In this document: positions 34,701 to 47,686 of the stretch, piece by piece
How the letters are laid out: each line of letters opens with the position of its first letter
Numbering within the stretch: position 1 is the stretch's first letter
Source of the DNA: Microplitis mediator
Lineage: Eukaryota > Arthropoda > Insecta > Hymenoptera > Braconidae
Length of the DNA stretch: 64,000 nucleotides
Reading direction: 5' to 3'
NCBI RefSeq assembly: GCF_029852145.1
Contig: NC_079977.1
Span: forward strand, 18,602,781-18,666,780
The notes under the pieces: model-generated
Told to the model about the DNA's origin: nothing
What the model saw: the letters and a program-made list of their open reading frames with translations, nothing else
Database searches by the model: none
Translations under genes and position numbers: made by a program

Positions 34701-35985
34701 ATTGCATTAGTTCTCCTACTTCTTAGTACATTCATGGAGCTACTTAAATTCATATTATCGCAGTGTGACAATTATAAAATCCAAACATCTCAATTCAGTG
34801 GGTATATACAATTTCGTTTAATTGACAGTGTATAAATGATATGATATATCAATAACAAGATTAACATTAGTTATGATGATAATATTTTCTATATCGACTC
34901 GTCGTGTGATATTCTAATAGGCTTTTTATTTCAAATATCAGTACTAATTTCAAGTATGACACTTTGATGTATCACAATCAATTTTTAATCTTAGAATATT
35001 TTATTAGTAGATTTTATTGAAAGCAAATTATCGCCTTTGTCTTTATGGTAGAATTCTCGAGCATTAAAACCATAATCTATCATAATTTTTCGAATAGGGT
35101 CCGGAATACCATTGGTCCGATAGTTTAAATATATGCATATGTATCTTTAAATAACGTCAAATCAAAACATATAGTGCATTATCATCAAAAATTCTTCTGA
35201 AGTTCATTTAGTTAGCATCAATTTTGACATTATACTTAGAATTATTTTATTTTCTTTGTTTTATCATCTCGAGAATTTTTACGAAAATGTAAAAAAAAAT
35301 TTTATTTTATTATTAACTTTTATGTGAACAGTGAAAAAAATTCAACAACGAGAAATCTACTTCCATTTCGGCTGCCGAATGGCCTTTTTTCTCTTACGAT
35401 ATAGATCTATATTAGTGTCTATTGCATGCAGCATAAATGTTAATAGATTACATGCTTTTAGCCATTCGTTATTTTCCGTAGCTATTTAATTAAATCAGCT
35501 ACTTGTTTTATTTTTTCATAATCTAGAGTATCTATGAATCCCTTTTGGAAATTAATTACATTACCATTTAATAATGATAACAATAACAATATTTAATTAT
35601 TTTCTTACTGAGTAAAGTAGATATGGCGCATAAGAAAGTACTGAGTCAATTGGAGAAATCCATGAGTTTTCTAACGCGACTCCTCAATATGTCACCGTAT
35701 TTTCAGCTTTTTCAGGCTTAATCATCGGGCATTTTTCGGCTTAGCTACTTTTCGGCCTTGTATTCATTACCTAGCCCTCGCGGTTTCGGAATCACTATGA
35801 AGTTACGGTGAAATTCTGGTGAGATTATAGTAAAAACATTGTGAGAACATGATAAAATTATGGTGAAATCACGGTAAATTCACAGTGAATATACACGGAG
35901 AAAAAAATGTCGTAAATTTTACTAAAAAAAATGTGTCAATTTTTATTTTTAAAAAAATCACTTGTTTCAACTGAGATTCGAACCC
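34701..35985. other. AT-rich intergenic DNA, no gene seen
   Basis: A single CACGG-type end (ATACACGGAGAAAAAAATG at about 35892) stands without a partner. A B-box-like 'gattcgaaccctgatc' at about 35976-35991 is another tRNA-derived scrap. 35800-35890 repeats 'acggtgaaat' words. Nothing else is recognisable. Confidence 0.4.
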
Positions 35986-35989
35986 TGAT

Positions 35990-36330
35990 CGGAGATATTT
36001 CAAAAATAAAATTTTTTCAAAAATGTTTTATTTGGATAAATTTTAATTTGCTTGATGGATTGATTCCAAAATCTAATCAGCTTTAAAACTTTGTAAGCCG
36101 CGTCAAATGCCACATCAACCATCAAAATCGGTTAATTCGTTCGCGAGATATCGTCGGAGAAAGAAATGTTAACAATGGTTTTTTTGAAAACAACGGTATA
36201 CAAAAGTATTTTCGAGCTTGAGGAGCTTGAAAATATATTCACAATAATGTTTTCGAGCGCAAGGAGCTCGAAAACAGCGAGAAGTTTTGGGGCTGGCCCG
36301 CAGGGTCAACCGATAGACCGATTTTTTTAG
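35990..36330 (+). repeat. K element 3' part
   Basis: Matches the K consensus from 'gagatatttcaaaaataaa' to 'gggctggcccgcagggtcaaccgatagaccg'. It is immediately followed by the 36330-37245 dispersed repeat. Confidence 0.72.
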
Positions 36331-37245
36331 TTGGAGTCATAGTTCAGAGTTCGAAATTTTTCAAAAAATCTCACGTTTCAAAATCGCGATATAACGAGAA
36401 TTGAAAAATTAAATATTGAAAACTTTATCACTTGAAAAATATTGACCGCAGAAAAAAAAATCATGGAACTATTTAACGTAAAGAAGTCTAAATTTTAAGA
36501 AAAAAAATAAGATAAGTCTTTAAAATCAAAATTTAATACTCCAAATCGCGTTTACAACTTTTGTCTTGCGAAAATGGTAAAATTGAATTTTTCAAAATTT
36601 CAAAAGTAGTTTATGGGTTTAAATTATCATGTTTACACTTTATGAAATTTTTCCCATTTAATTAAGAATATTGAAAAAAAAAGTCTGATTAATTTTTTCC
36701 GTCCGACCAAAAGTTTTCGAGTCACAAATTTTTGAAAAATTCCCAATTTCTTGATTTCATTATCACCAAAAATAAGAAACCAAAATTTTCAAAAATTCAT
36801 AACTCAAATCTATTGACTACAACCAAAAAAACCTTTATCACTAAGGACAAGATTTTTGATTTAATTTTGGAATAAATGGTTCAAATATTTGATTGTACGG
36901 CAAAAATATTGGCTCTATAAAACAAGTTTTCAAACAATAGTCGTAGGAAATTTGATTTTCTGAAGAAAATGTCTTCAATGATTTTCTTATACGATCAATA
37001 TTTTCACCGTAATTCCAAAATTAAGATTCATAATGAATGATTACAAATTTTGGTAATAATAACAGTCTTAATTTTAAAAGACCGACTTTCTCATTAGTCT
37101 TACAAGAAAATTATAAGAAACATTTCTTCATAAAATCAAATTTGGAACAACTTTTTTTTGAAAAATTTTTTTATACGACCCATTTTTTTGCTGTAGTATT
37201 CAAAATTTGACACGATTATTTATTAATTGTTATTTTTAAGTGAAG
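36330..37245. repeat. Dispersed repeat, copy of 23617-24470
   Basis: Same order of landmarks as the reference copy ('gagtcatagttcagagttcg', 'gacgtaaag..gtctaaattttaagaaaaaaa', 'caccaaaaataagaaaccaa'), with many small differences and one extra ~45-base block. Confidence 0.72.
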
Positions 37246-37810
37246 GACAAAATCCTCGCCGTATTTATCACAATGTCGATCACAAAAACTCATTTAAAAA
37301 AAAAAAAATTATATGAAGTCACCAAATTAATAATAACAATTAAAAAAATAATTTTATTAGAACCAAAATTTTTTTTTTTCTTAAAACTCAAAATTTCAAG
37401 CCTGTGATAAATGAAAAAAAAAACTAATTACCTCCAATTATGAATTAAAATATGCAAAAAATATACACACAATAACCGGAAGTAGGTGAGTCCCTATGTT
37501 AAAAAATGATAAATTTGATATATAACTAAAAAAAAAAGTTCGAGCTCGTAATAATAAATTTAAACGTAATTCCATATTTATACTTTAGTACTTTTTTTGT
37601 TTTGGCAAAGACCTCGTTATCTTTAAATACAAGTTTATCATCATATAATTACTGACATATCCCTCGCATTGCTCATACACATAAACTGAACAAGACAAGC
37701 TTATTCGTAACCGCCTTAAATTATTTTGTTCATGCAATTAAACATACGGATTGCCGTTTTATAAAATTTATCGTTTAATGAGTTTATTATTATTATTATT
37801 ATTATTATTA

Positions 37811-37871
<61 letters not shown>

Positions 37872-38093
37872 GTTTTTTTTTAATCCATTTTTACATGGAT
37901 TCAATATAGATTGTATGTGTATTAAATGTGTATAAATATATAGATAAATAAGGTGTATATATAAGTAATATATAAGTGAGTAATACAACCGGAAATTCGT
38001 AGTTTTGAAGGCTTCGTTAATCATCGCGACTGCCAGCAAATAACAAGCAAGCATATATCCTTTTCGACGAAATTCTCATCAGACATGTGATAA

Positions 38094-38141
<48 letters not shown>

Positions 38142-38340
38142 TTGGATGTATAATGTTATACTTAATGACGTCTATTTAACATTTAAATTGAGATATTAAC
38201 TTGAGAATTGCATTGATAATTTATTTATTACATTTTTTATCGTGACCAATTATTTTCTCATTTCAGTTTAATTTTAATAGCTTTTTTTTCGATTTGATTT
38301 CGAAGTTAAGGTACACAATGTTCAGTTTAGTGGAATAAAT
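37246..38340. other. AT-rich DNA with two microsatellites
   Basis: (ATT)n at 37783-37871 and (TA)n at 38096-38134. The poly-Ile ORF on the - strand at 37716-38054 is a product of the first. No gene is seen. Confidence 0.6.
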
Positions 38341-38344
38341 ACTT

Positions 38345-40480
38345 TTATAAGTATGTAGAGTGTGCGGATAAGTGTTCGAATCAAGTATTATTATTCAATT
38401 CATTAGTTTTCAAATTATTCGAAGCAACGATTAGTTTTCGTAATATTCAAAGTGTTCGAAGTTTTCGTTAGCTTGAAAATTATTCGAAGTATTCAAAGTA
38501 TTAATTAGTTATCAAATTATTCGAAGTATTGATCTGTTCTCGAATAATTCGAAGTATTCTGAAGTTTTCGAATTATTCGAAGAACTTGAAGCATTGATCT
38601 GTTCTCGAATTATTCGAAGTATTCTCTAGTTTTCAAATTATTCGAAGTATTCAAAGTATTAATTCTTATTCGAATTATTCGAAGTATTCTGATTTTCAAA
38701 TTATTCGAAGAACTCGAAGCATTGATTTGTTTTCGAAGTATTCGAAGTATTGATCTGTTCTCGAATAATTCGAAGTATTCTGGTTTTCAAATTATTCGAA
38801 GAACTCGAAGCATTGATTTGGTTTCGAATTATTCGAAGTATTGATCTGTTCTTGAATAATTCGAAGTATTCTGTAGTTTTCAAATTATTCGTAGCATTCA
38901 AAGTATTAATTCGTTTTCAAATTATTTGAAGTATTAATCTGTTCTCGAATCATTCGAAGTATTTACAAGTTTTCGAATTATTCGAAGCATTGATCTATTC
39001 TCGAATTATTCGAAGTATTCTCTAGTTTTCAAATTATTCGAAGTATTCAAAGTATTAATTCTTATTCGAATTATTCGAAGTATTCTGATTTTCAAATTAT
39101 TCGAAGAACTCGAAGCATTGATTTGTTTTCGAATTATTCGAAGTATTGATCTGTTCTCGAATAATTCGAAGTATTCTGGTTGTCAAATTATTCGAAGAAC
39201 TCGAAGCATTGATTTGGTTTCGAATTATTCGAAGTATTGATCTGTTCTTGAATAATTCGAAGTATTCTGTAGTTTTCAAATTATTCGTAGCATTCAAAGT
39301 ATTAATTCGTTTTCAAATTATTTGAAGTATTAATCTGTTCTCGAATCATTCGAAGTATTTACAAGTTTTCGAATTATTCGAAGCATTGATCTATTCTCGA
39401 ATTATTCGAAGTATTCTCTAGTTTTCAAATTATTCGAAGTATTCAAAATATTAATTCTTATTCGAATTATTCGAAGTATTCTGATTTTCAAATTATTCGA
39501 AGAACTCGAAGCATTGATTTGTTTTCGAAGTATTCGAAGTATTGATCTGTTCTCGAATAATTCGAAGTATTCTGGTTTTCAAATTATTCGAAGAACTCGA
39601 AGCATTGATTTGGTTTCGAATTATTCGAAGTATTGATCTGTTCTTGAATAATTCGAAGTATTCTGTAGTTTTCAAATTATTCGTAGCATTCAAAGTATTA
39701 ATTCGTTTTCAAATTATTTGAAGTATTAATCTGTTCTCGAATCATTCGAAGTATTTACAAGTTTTCGAATTATTCGAAGCATTGATCTATTCTCGAATTA
39801 TTCGAAGTATTCTCTAGTTTTCAAATTATTCGAAGTATTCAAAATATTAATTCTTATTCGAATTATTCGAAGTATTCCGATTTTCAAATTATTCGAAGAA
39901 CTCAAAGCATTGATTTGTTTTCGAATTATTCGTAGTATTGATCTGTCCTCGAATAATTCGAAGTATTCTGGTTGTCAAATTATTCGAAGAACTCGAAGCA
40001 TTGATTTGGTTTCGAATTATTCGAAGTATTGATCTGTTCTTGAATAATTCGAAGTATTCTGTAGTTTTCAAATTATTCGTAGCATTCAAAGTATTAATTC
40101 GTTTTCAAATTATTTGAAGTATTAATCTGTTCTCGAATCATTCGAAGTATTTACAAGTTTTCGAATTATTCGAAGTATTGATCTGTTCTCGAATTATTCG
40201 AAGTATTCTCTAGTTTTCAAATTATTCGAAGAACTCGAAGCATTGATTTGGTTTCGAATTATTCGAAGTATTGATCTGTTTTCGAATAATTCAAAGTACT
40301 TGTTAGTTTTCGAATTTATTTTTAAAGTATTCGGTGGTTGTCAAACTATTCAAAGTATTCTTCTGTTCTCTAATTAATTGCCGATTTTCGAATCGTTCAA
40401 ATTATTAAAAGTATTCGATAGTTTTCAAATCATTCAAACTATTCAAACATTCAAAGTATTCGTTAGTTTTCGAATTAATC
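38345..40480. repeat. TTCGAA satellite with 396-bp higher-order period
   Basis: The basic word is a ~28-base monomer around the palindrome TTCGAATTATTCGAA followed by GTATT and a variable spacer such as 'gatctgttc'. Monomers are diverged, but a block of 396 bases repeats almost exactly (landmarks at 38701, 39097, 39493 and 39889), giving at least 3.5 higher-order units with alternating single-base variants. The four equal 66-codon - strand ORFs are this period, not genes. The edges (38345-38650 and 40300-40480) are more diverged, as expected for an array grown by unequal exchange. Confidence 0.92.
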
Positions 40481-41166
40481 AAACTTTCCATACAATTTCG
40501 AATTAACAATTTGTATTCGAACAGTGCATTAATTTTTGTATGATTCCATCGGAATTCTAAAATACGGTTCAAACTTCCATCTGATCATTGTAATAAATAA
40601 TAAAAAAATTCGTTAAAATAAATTACGAATAATTCGACTTACATGTTTCAAAAATTCGAAAGCTGATAAACAATTCCAAAATTTACGAACAATTTCACAA
40701 CAATTTTTTCTATATATTAAAAATTCAAATTTTCTCCCAATTCGCAGTTCAGAATAAAACCTCCATTTTTAAATCTCTAGAACCCGGGCTTCATTCAAAA
40801 ATTTCCCCACTCCTCCAGTCAAAATAATGTCTTAGAACCCAAGCAATTTATTCAAAAAGATAAAAAAAAAAAAAAATATGCAAACGTGAAACTTATATTT
40901 AAAAATACAAAATTTGAATAGTCGATATAAAAATTAGATATGCATTAAATTCAATAAGAGCTGCCTTAAAAAGGCAAAAAAAAAAGTATATATACAAAAA
41001 GTATAAGCGAATCTTTTGTTATAAAATTATTGAAGCAGATTCAGCCGATGAGAAGACAATAAAGAGCCGAAAAAAAATTCTCTCGCTTGAAAAGAAGACA
41101 CGATTTGAGATCAGTATTGGGGACAAAGAACAGGCGACTCAGTGGAATATTGAGGGAGTAAGAAAG

Positions 41167-41197
<31 letters not shown>

Positions 41198-41600
41198 GAG
41201 GAGTGGAGAGGATGAAGAGGAGTTATAAGCTCGAGGGCTCGTCCCAGCATCGCATCATTAAGTGCCTGTTGAACCACATTGTACCGAGCTGTGAGTTTAG
41301 CACGATTTATCGCTTTATGGACCAGCGTGCACTCTATACAAGTATCTTCTTCTACGTTACATCTAATAGGGTATCGCTATTGCTGCTGTTGTTGTTGTTG
41401 TTGCTGTTATATTGAGGTGATAAAGAGCTTGGGGAAAGACTGAGTTATCTACCCACGACTGTCGCGACTCACCTTTGCCGAGGTTAAGTGACACTTATAA
41501 AGATATTTTTTATTTTGGGTATCAGGGAAGAACTGAAAAAATAAATTTTTGCCTCAAATAAACGACTTTATTTGCAAATATTTTGTAATTTAATTAGTGG
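40481..41600. other. Intergenic DNA with GC-normal patch and microsatellites
   Basis: (AAT)n at 41168-41198 and a TTG/CTG run at 41378-41408 flank a GC-normal segment (41200-41470). The opposing ORFs 41041-41277 (-) and 41203-41415 (+) are partly encoded by the microsatellites and show no family resemblance. A regulatory or untranslated role is possible but unsupported. Confidence 0.4.
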
Positions 41601-41860
41601 GAAATAAATGAATTTTGTAGGACTAAATGTAACAGATTCTTATGAAAAGTTCCACATAGTGTTCTCGGATAGATCCTATATGGTTTTCTATGAGAAGTCT
41701 AGCGTAGGTTCCGATATAGATTCTCACATTGATTCCTATAGAATCTATACCGTGACAAATTCATATGGGAATCTAGCAGGGATTCCCATATGCATTTTTA
41801 CGATGACTTTCCGTAGGAATCTAATGTTTGAACTAATGGCGCCCATGTTGTCCATTCACT
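41601..41860. repeat. 'ATAGGAATC' palindrome-rich segment
   Basis: Contains repeats such as 'gattcctatagaatct' and 'atgggaatctagcagggattcccatat', similar in style to the element at 13047-14004, but without clear ends. The ORF 41608-41865 is covered by these words. Confidence 0.45.
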
Positions 41861-42430
41861 TGTAAATCCAGGATATTGTCAGCCTATTTTGCGTTGAATT
41901 GCACTTTAAAAAAAAACACTGGCACCCATTTTACCCATTTTATTATTAAGGAGAAAATTATTAGCAATTTTTCCTCGTAATTTTAATTTTTTAAATCAAA
42001 TGGCGCCCATTTTACCTATTTGCTGGTAAACTAGAATAGTGCCAGCCCATTTTGCATTGGATTGTCCTTTTTTAAAAACCACTGGCGCTCATTTTTTCAT
42101 TCAATTATGAAGGAGAAAATTATTGTCCCCTTATGTCTCGTAATTTTAATTTTTCAAATCAAATGGCGCCCATTTTACCCGTTTGCTGGTAAACTAGTAT
42201 AATGCCGGCCCATTTTGCCTCGCAGTTTTAATTTTTAAAACCAGTGGCGCCCATTTTCTCAATTAACTTCTGAACTAGAAAATTAGCAACCCATTTTGCC
42301 TCGTAATTTTAAATTTTTAAATCAAATGGCGCCCATTTTGCAAATTCGCTTGTGAACTAGAAAATCGGTGGCTCATTTTGTCTCGTATTATTAATTTTCA
42401 AAAAACCAATGGCACCCATTTTGCCCTATT
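41845..42430. repeat. Tandem repeat with GGCGCCCATTTT core
   Basis: About seven diverged units of roughly 80-150 bases. Each contains (C/T)GGCGCCCATTTT, then 'gctggtaaactag', then 'gcccattttgcctcgtaattttaattttt'. The unit length drifts, so it is an old array. No ORF. Confidence 0.75.
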
Positions 42431-43325
42431 TTCTATTAATTAGTCCCTTCTTCCTCCGACTATTTACTGAAAGAAAAAAAATTTGTGTTCACTATTCAGT
42501 AATAATTTCCATTTAGAAATTTCGTTTTTTAAATTTCTACAATCAATTATTTTTTATTCTATTCCGAATGACTGTCTCTGATTTTCTGTCTGCAAATTTA
42601 CTTCTTACCCCTTCATCCATTTTAAAAAATAATTTCTTAGGTTCTATTTCACTTAAAGAAACTCTCCCCCACCCACCCCCTTCGCACTCGAAAATGTAAC
42701 TAAAGGTCTCCAATAAATCCCGTAAACTGAACCTCCGACTTTCTGGTAAAAAAAATCTTTACCCGGTCCCAAGTATCCTCCAAAATGAAATTAGCGTCCT
42801 CTTATTTTAAAATTCACGTAAATTTCCCGCAGGAAATCAAAGCGTTATTTGAAATACAGGAGATTCAACAGCTAAAACAAGGCAATTCGTTCTGTAAACA
42901 AGATTAATCATTAAAAAATCATGGATACCTTCTATATTCTCCTTATTCTTATTCTCAGTCCGTCTAATAAATATTTAATAAAATAAAAATCATTAAATAT
43001 TCAATCACGATCTACTTGAAGACATCTTAAGGCGCACGTTCATGATAAATGTCATAATCAAGTCCTGGTCTTCATACATATACAGTAAAGTCAGTACGCT
43101 TTCTTATCCGTTATAACCCCAGCACGACATAATAAATTAAACGGTTCACATTCAATCGTTATTTTATATAAAAGTATATTGTTTATAGTTTATAGTTTAC
43201 AGAAGCGGCTTGTTAACTAGAAGAGGGCACAATATGTGATCGTATATAATAAGGATTTTATTTAATATACCGTTGAAATTTTTAGTTAAATAAAAACATA
43301 TTCTTTAAAAAAACCAATCACAGTA
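42431..43325. other. No recognised feature
   Basis: Mostly unique AT-rich sequence. No exon-like segment with matching splice signals was found on either strand. Confidence 0.4.
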
Positions 43326-44278
43326 GACTGAGCCACAAAAATCGACTGTTTTTTTTTTTTGATACAATGAAAATATTATTCCTAATGACCAAAAAAAATT
43401 ATTGTGCAAGTTTGAGCCCTTAATATTGATATTAAGAGGTGTATCGTTACGACTATTAGTTTTTTTAAAGAAATTTCATTTTTTACCCAAAACTCGTAAA
43501 TCATCTATCTAAAAAATATGAACAATGTATATTCTTAAAGGAAATTGAATTCCCTACAAAAAATCTCTCTTAGTAAATTGACGGAAAACGAGCCGTTTCT
43601 TTGTAAACGTGCCTTAAACATTGATTCGTTTTTTGAATCCTTTGTTTCTATTTTGGATTTTTGTAACTACTAGAAATATTAAAATTTTTTAGTCAAGATG
43701 CATATTCTTGAAGCAAATTTAATGCTCTACAAAAAAGGTCTTCTAACATTTTTTGCTAAATTTACTCCTACGAAAGTTATTCAAGGTTGAAGTTGAGTCA
43801 AAATGACTTTAATAACCTGAATAACTCTAGAAGGAGTGAGTTTAGCAAAAAATGTTAAGAAACCATTTTTGTAAAACATTAAATTTCCTTCAAGAATATG
43901 TATCTCGACTAAGAAAAATTTTTATATCTCCAGTAGTTACAAGAATCCAAAATAGAAACAAAGGATTCAAAAAACAAATCAATGTTTAAGGCACGGTTAC
44001 AAGGAAACGGCTCGTTTTCCGTCAATTTACTAATAGAGATTTTTTGTAGGGAATTTAATTTCCTTTAAGAATATACATTGCTCGAATTTTCCAGACAGAT
44101 GATTTACAAGTTTTGGGTGAAAAATGAAATTTCTGTCAAAAAACTAAAAGTCGTAACGATACACCTCTTAATATCATTATTAAGGGCTCAAACTTGTACA
44201 ATAATTTTTTTTGGTCATCAGAAATAATATTTTCACAGTATCGAAAAAAAACAAATAGTCGATTTTTTTTGCCCAGTC
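43326..44278. mobile_element. 953-bp near-perfect palindrome (foldback element)
   Basis: The ends are GACTGAGCCACAAAAATCGA and its inverse (TCGATTTTTTTTGCCCAGTC). TA flanks both sides (43324-43325, 44279-44280). The two ~460-base arms are nearly identical inverted copies around a short centre at about 43795-43830. The TA duplication suggests a Tc1/mariner-type end. No transposase. Confidence 0.88.
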
Positions 44279-44281
44279 TAA

Positions 44282-44920
44282 TATATACTTACATGTCATG
44301 CTCCGTATATGGCTGTATATGACCATATGCGGTGATGTCAGGCTATATACGATCGTTTTATTACGGTATATAGTTATTTTGTCATGTATGGGCCCATATG
44401 ACTCATATATGGTCACTGTGACACATATGTGGTCACATATGACTCATACATGATCACATAAACCCATACGTGACCATTTATGGTTATATATGTCATATAT
44501 GTTCATATCTGATTATATATGTCATATATGCTCATATCTGATTATATATGTCATATATGCTCATATCTAATTATATATGTCATATATGCTCATATCTGAT
44601 TATATATGGTCATCTATGACCCATACATGATAATATATGCTCTATACCCATATATGGTAATATATGATTACATACAGCCATATATGCTTATAAATGCTCC
44701 ATCGCTGCGTCACATATGCCTGTATATGACTCACATATGGTCTTATACGACTCACATACCATCATATATGACTTATATGTGGTCATTCAGCCATACGTGA
44801 CTCGATGTAATCTTACTATTTCCATATATGATTACATATGAACAATTCATGCCCATACATGACCATTTATGCTTCATACCTACGTCATATATGGTTTATA
44901 TGGCTATATATGTTTGATTT
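44282..44920. repeat. CATATATG-rich array with 29-bp tandem block
   Basis: The region is dominated by palindromic CATATATG/ACATATGT words. At about 44500-44615 the unit 'tcatatctgattatatatgtcatatatgc' (29 bases) repeats about four times. The ORFs at 44180 and 44606 are products of the array. Confidence 0.75.
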
Positions 44921-45015
44921 TTCAAATTATCCTCATCAGGTGTTTTTAAATCACTCTACTGTATTGTAAAATCACGGATGGATCAGAATTAGGGCTAAAT
45001 TGCGGTTCTATAACA

Positions 45016-45161
45016 ATTAAACTGAAGACAGTTCTACCGAACGACAGTTCAACCCAGCGATATTTCATCTGAAAATAACCTGGACCCCCTTATTTAGGTG
45101 CCCTCTGATCAGGGACTTTTTGTCAGTTGAACTATCGCGGATGAACTGTCTTCGGTTTAAT
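45016..45161. mobile_element. 146-bp inverted-repeat element
   Basis: About 38-base inverted arms start ATTAAACTGAAGACAGTTC and end with GAACTGTCTTCGGTTTAAT, allowing a few mismatches. This is a small MITE of unknown class. Confidence 0.65.
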
Positions 45162-46410
45162 AGTCACGGCACCCAAAATTGCAGTATATTTACCATGACG
45201 ATACCGAATTCCCATTATAAGGAAACCATTCCCGGATTTTACGGCAAAAAGACTGAAGCTCCGTCATTATTTACGGTACAGTTACGGTATTCCACGATAT
45301 GATATTGAAAATACGCTAAATTTCTCTACATCACGGTCAATCAACCCCTGTTAGATTCAAATTATAGTCAAATTACGGTGTACGTTATTGCAAATGATTG
45401 GAATCAACATAAAATGACAATACTTGAAAGGTAAAATAGGCTGGCATGATAATATTTGAGGTTAGAACGACCCTAGACGCCTAGTACTGCCCATACTGGA
45501 GACGATGCACTAGCAAATCATCAGGGAACAATGATAATAAATATTTAACAAACCAGCAGAGGCAGTATGGATTGTTTGCGCAAACTCAGAGCCAGTTGAG
45601 TGGTTGAGTTTAAAAAAGGTTGCGGGTGGGTCTCAAGTCTTTATTTTGTCCTGCCGCTGTACTGGCCGCCGGCTGGTGGGAGCTCGTGAGTCGTGAGGAG
45701 ACCTAACCTCAGTCCTCGGTCCTCGCTATCGGCAAATCACCGTCCATCTTAATTATCACCCTGGTGGTTATTCTTGGGAGCTTGGTTACGTTGTTATTGT
45801 TATTGTATATTGTATATGGTATACATCCACTGCATGCTATATGAAACCTTTTTAGAGCCTCGGGACACGCCGAGACGATATATCACGAGTGCACGGCCTT
45901 CGAGATCCACGGAAATTGGAGGTTTGATGATGGGTGGTCTTTGTAATTTTTTTTAGATGCTTATTAACTTTAAAGTTTTTTAATTGATATCTTTTTATTG
46001 ATATTATTATCATCAGAGGATTATTAATTTAATTAGACTGGACAATTTGGAGGTTAGGATTCAATTTTACACTGATCTGTGATCAATGTTTGGGGAGCGT
46101 GTATAGAAATTTAAATAATGTTCATAAGAGCTCGCAATGGAGAACTTTTTATGAGGTACTGCCATTTCGGGAATGTTGAAAAAAGATAATTGCTAGTTTG
46201 TTAATTCACTAAATGGCTCTTTTATTGTAATAGACAAATGGCAGAATTTCTTAAGTATTTTAAAATAAAAAATATGTTAATTACCGAGCACATTCGATCT
46301 TTGTAGCAAAGACTAGTCATATGCAAAATCATTTCAAGATCGACACGGTCACTCCGGAAATAGGCGGCTTGTTCGGGAACGGTTCCGAAATGACCGATCC
46401 TGGAACGATG
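45162..46410. other. Intergenic DNA with a GC-rich island (45560-45960)
   Basis: The island contains unique, CG-bearing sequence ('gccgccggctggtggg', 'agtcctcggtcctcgc') unlike the surroundings. Frames in it are short: the + strand ORF 45774-45956 has no family resemblance. It could be a promoter, an untranslated exon or a conserved non-coding element. The rest shows nothing. Confidence 0.35.
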
Positions 46411-46861
46411 ATTTTGAATTAGTGTTGCAAAAAAACAATCAATTAATCGAATAATCGATTTTTTAGTTTGAATAATCGATTATGTATGCTTCGATTAATC
46501 GATAAGGAATCAATTATAATTTCAAAATACGATTTTTAAAAATCGATTTTTTTCGTAAAACAATAAAAAAATGTTTTTTTTTTTAATTCCGTAAATCAAT
46601 ACCTACATTAATTTTCAATTAATTTAATAAGCGCATAAAACACATACTTAGAGAAAATTTATTTTTAATAAAAAAAAACATTTTTTTCCACAATCGATTA
46701 CAATAATTAATTATTAGCAATTCGATTGCGCAACTTTAAAGTTGTAGTCGTTGAACAATCGTGGTCTTAAAATCTTTAAAAAAAAAAAAAATTATTAGAA
46801 AAATTAAAATTTAAATAGTAAAAACAAATTATGGAAAAACCGTTGTCTATCATTTAATCTA

Positions 46862-47289
46862 CACTGAAAAAAAGAAATATTTGTCCCAAATAAATCAATT
46901 TATTTGTGGCTTTTTCTTGAATATTTCTTAATGACAAATAAATATATTTGGTACAACAAAATATGACAGTTGATTCGAATAATTTTATAATTTGACGGAA
47001 ATATTTAATTTATTTGTGGTAAGTAATTGATATATTTGTGGTAAAGATATTAAATTTGTGACAAGTAACCTAAAATTTGGCGATACTATATATATATATG
47101 AAGCCCTTATTTATTTGTAGCAATTGGATCATTTCTTTACCACAAATAAATCACTTATTTTACGCAATTAAACTACTCAAATATATTATATATTTCTCAC
47201 AATTAAATATTTATTTGGCCATATCCAAATATACGATATCTTTGGCTCAAATAAATCTTAGTTGGCTCAAATAAATCTTTTTTTCAGTG
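46862..47289. mobile_element. CACTG-ended element nested in the hAT element
   Basis: The ends are CACTGAAAAAAAGAAATATTTG and its inverse, TA flanks both sides (46860-46861, 47290-47291), and the interior is filled with 'caaataaat' words. This is a Tc1/mariner-type MITE by ends and TA duplication. Confidence 0.82.
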
Positions 47290-47547
47290 TATTGTTAGCA
47301 TTTCCAATACTGATATTTTAAAAATATAGAATAGATAATTTCACAATCGATTGTTTATTATACGATTTTGCAACTTCAAAGTTGGGTTTAAAAATTCGAT
47401 TGTTCAAAAAAAATTGTCAAAAAAATTTTTTATTATGTTTAAAATAAAATTATCTTCAATATTCACATATTAGTTGACTATTACTTCGATAACCTAATCG
47501 ATTTATTCAAATCAAAAAAATTACTCGCTATAAAAATGTAGATGTCT

Positions 47548-47686
47548 CCCATACGAAAAAAATATATATCCGGATATATCCGGGCAAGTCTGCATATATG
47601 ATATATATATTTATATATGTTGCATACATGCGACATATTCCAGATTTGCCCGGATATATCCGGATATATATTTTTTTCTTATGGGG
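47548..47686. mobile_element. 139-bp hairpin element with CCCATACG ends
   Basis: About 40-base arms ('atatatccggatatatccgggcaa' and inverse) face each other, with CT on both sides (46-47 and 87-88 of this block). It belongs in style to the CCC...GGG group, although the right end has one extra G. Confidence 0.68.

Noticed and set aside
37716..38054. 112-codon ORF with poly-Ile
   Set aside because: Produced by the (ATT)n microsatellite at 37783-37871.
38701..40089. Four equal 66-codon minus-strand ORFs that look like a paralogous gene family
   Set aside because: They recur every 396 bases exactly with the satellite higher-order unit, and their residues come from TTCGAA monomers.
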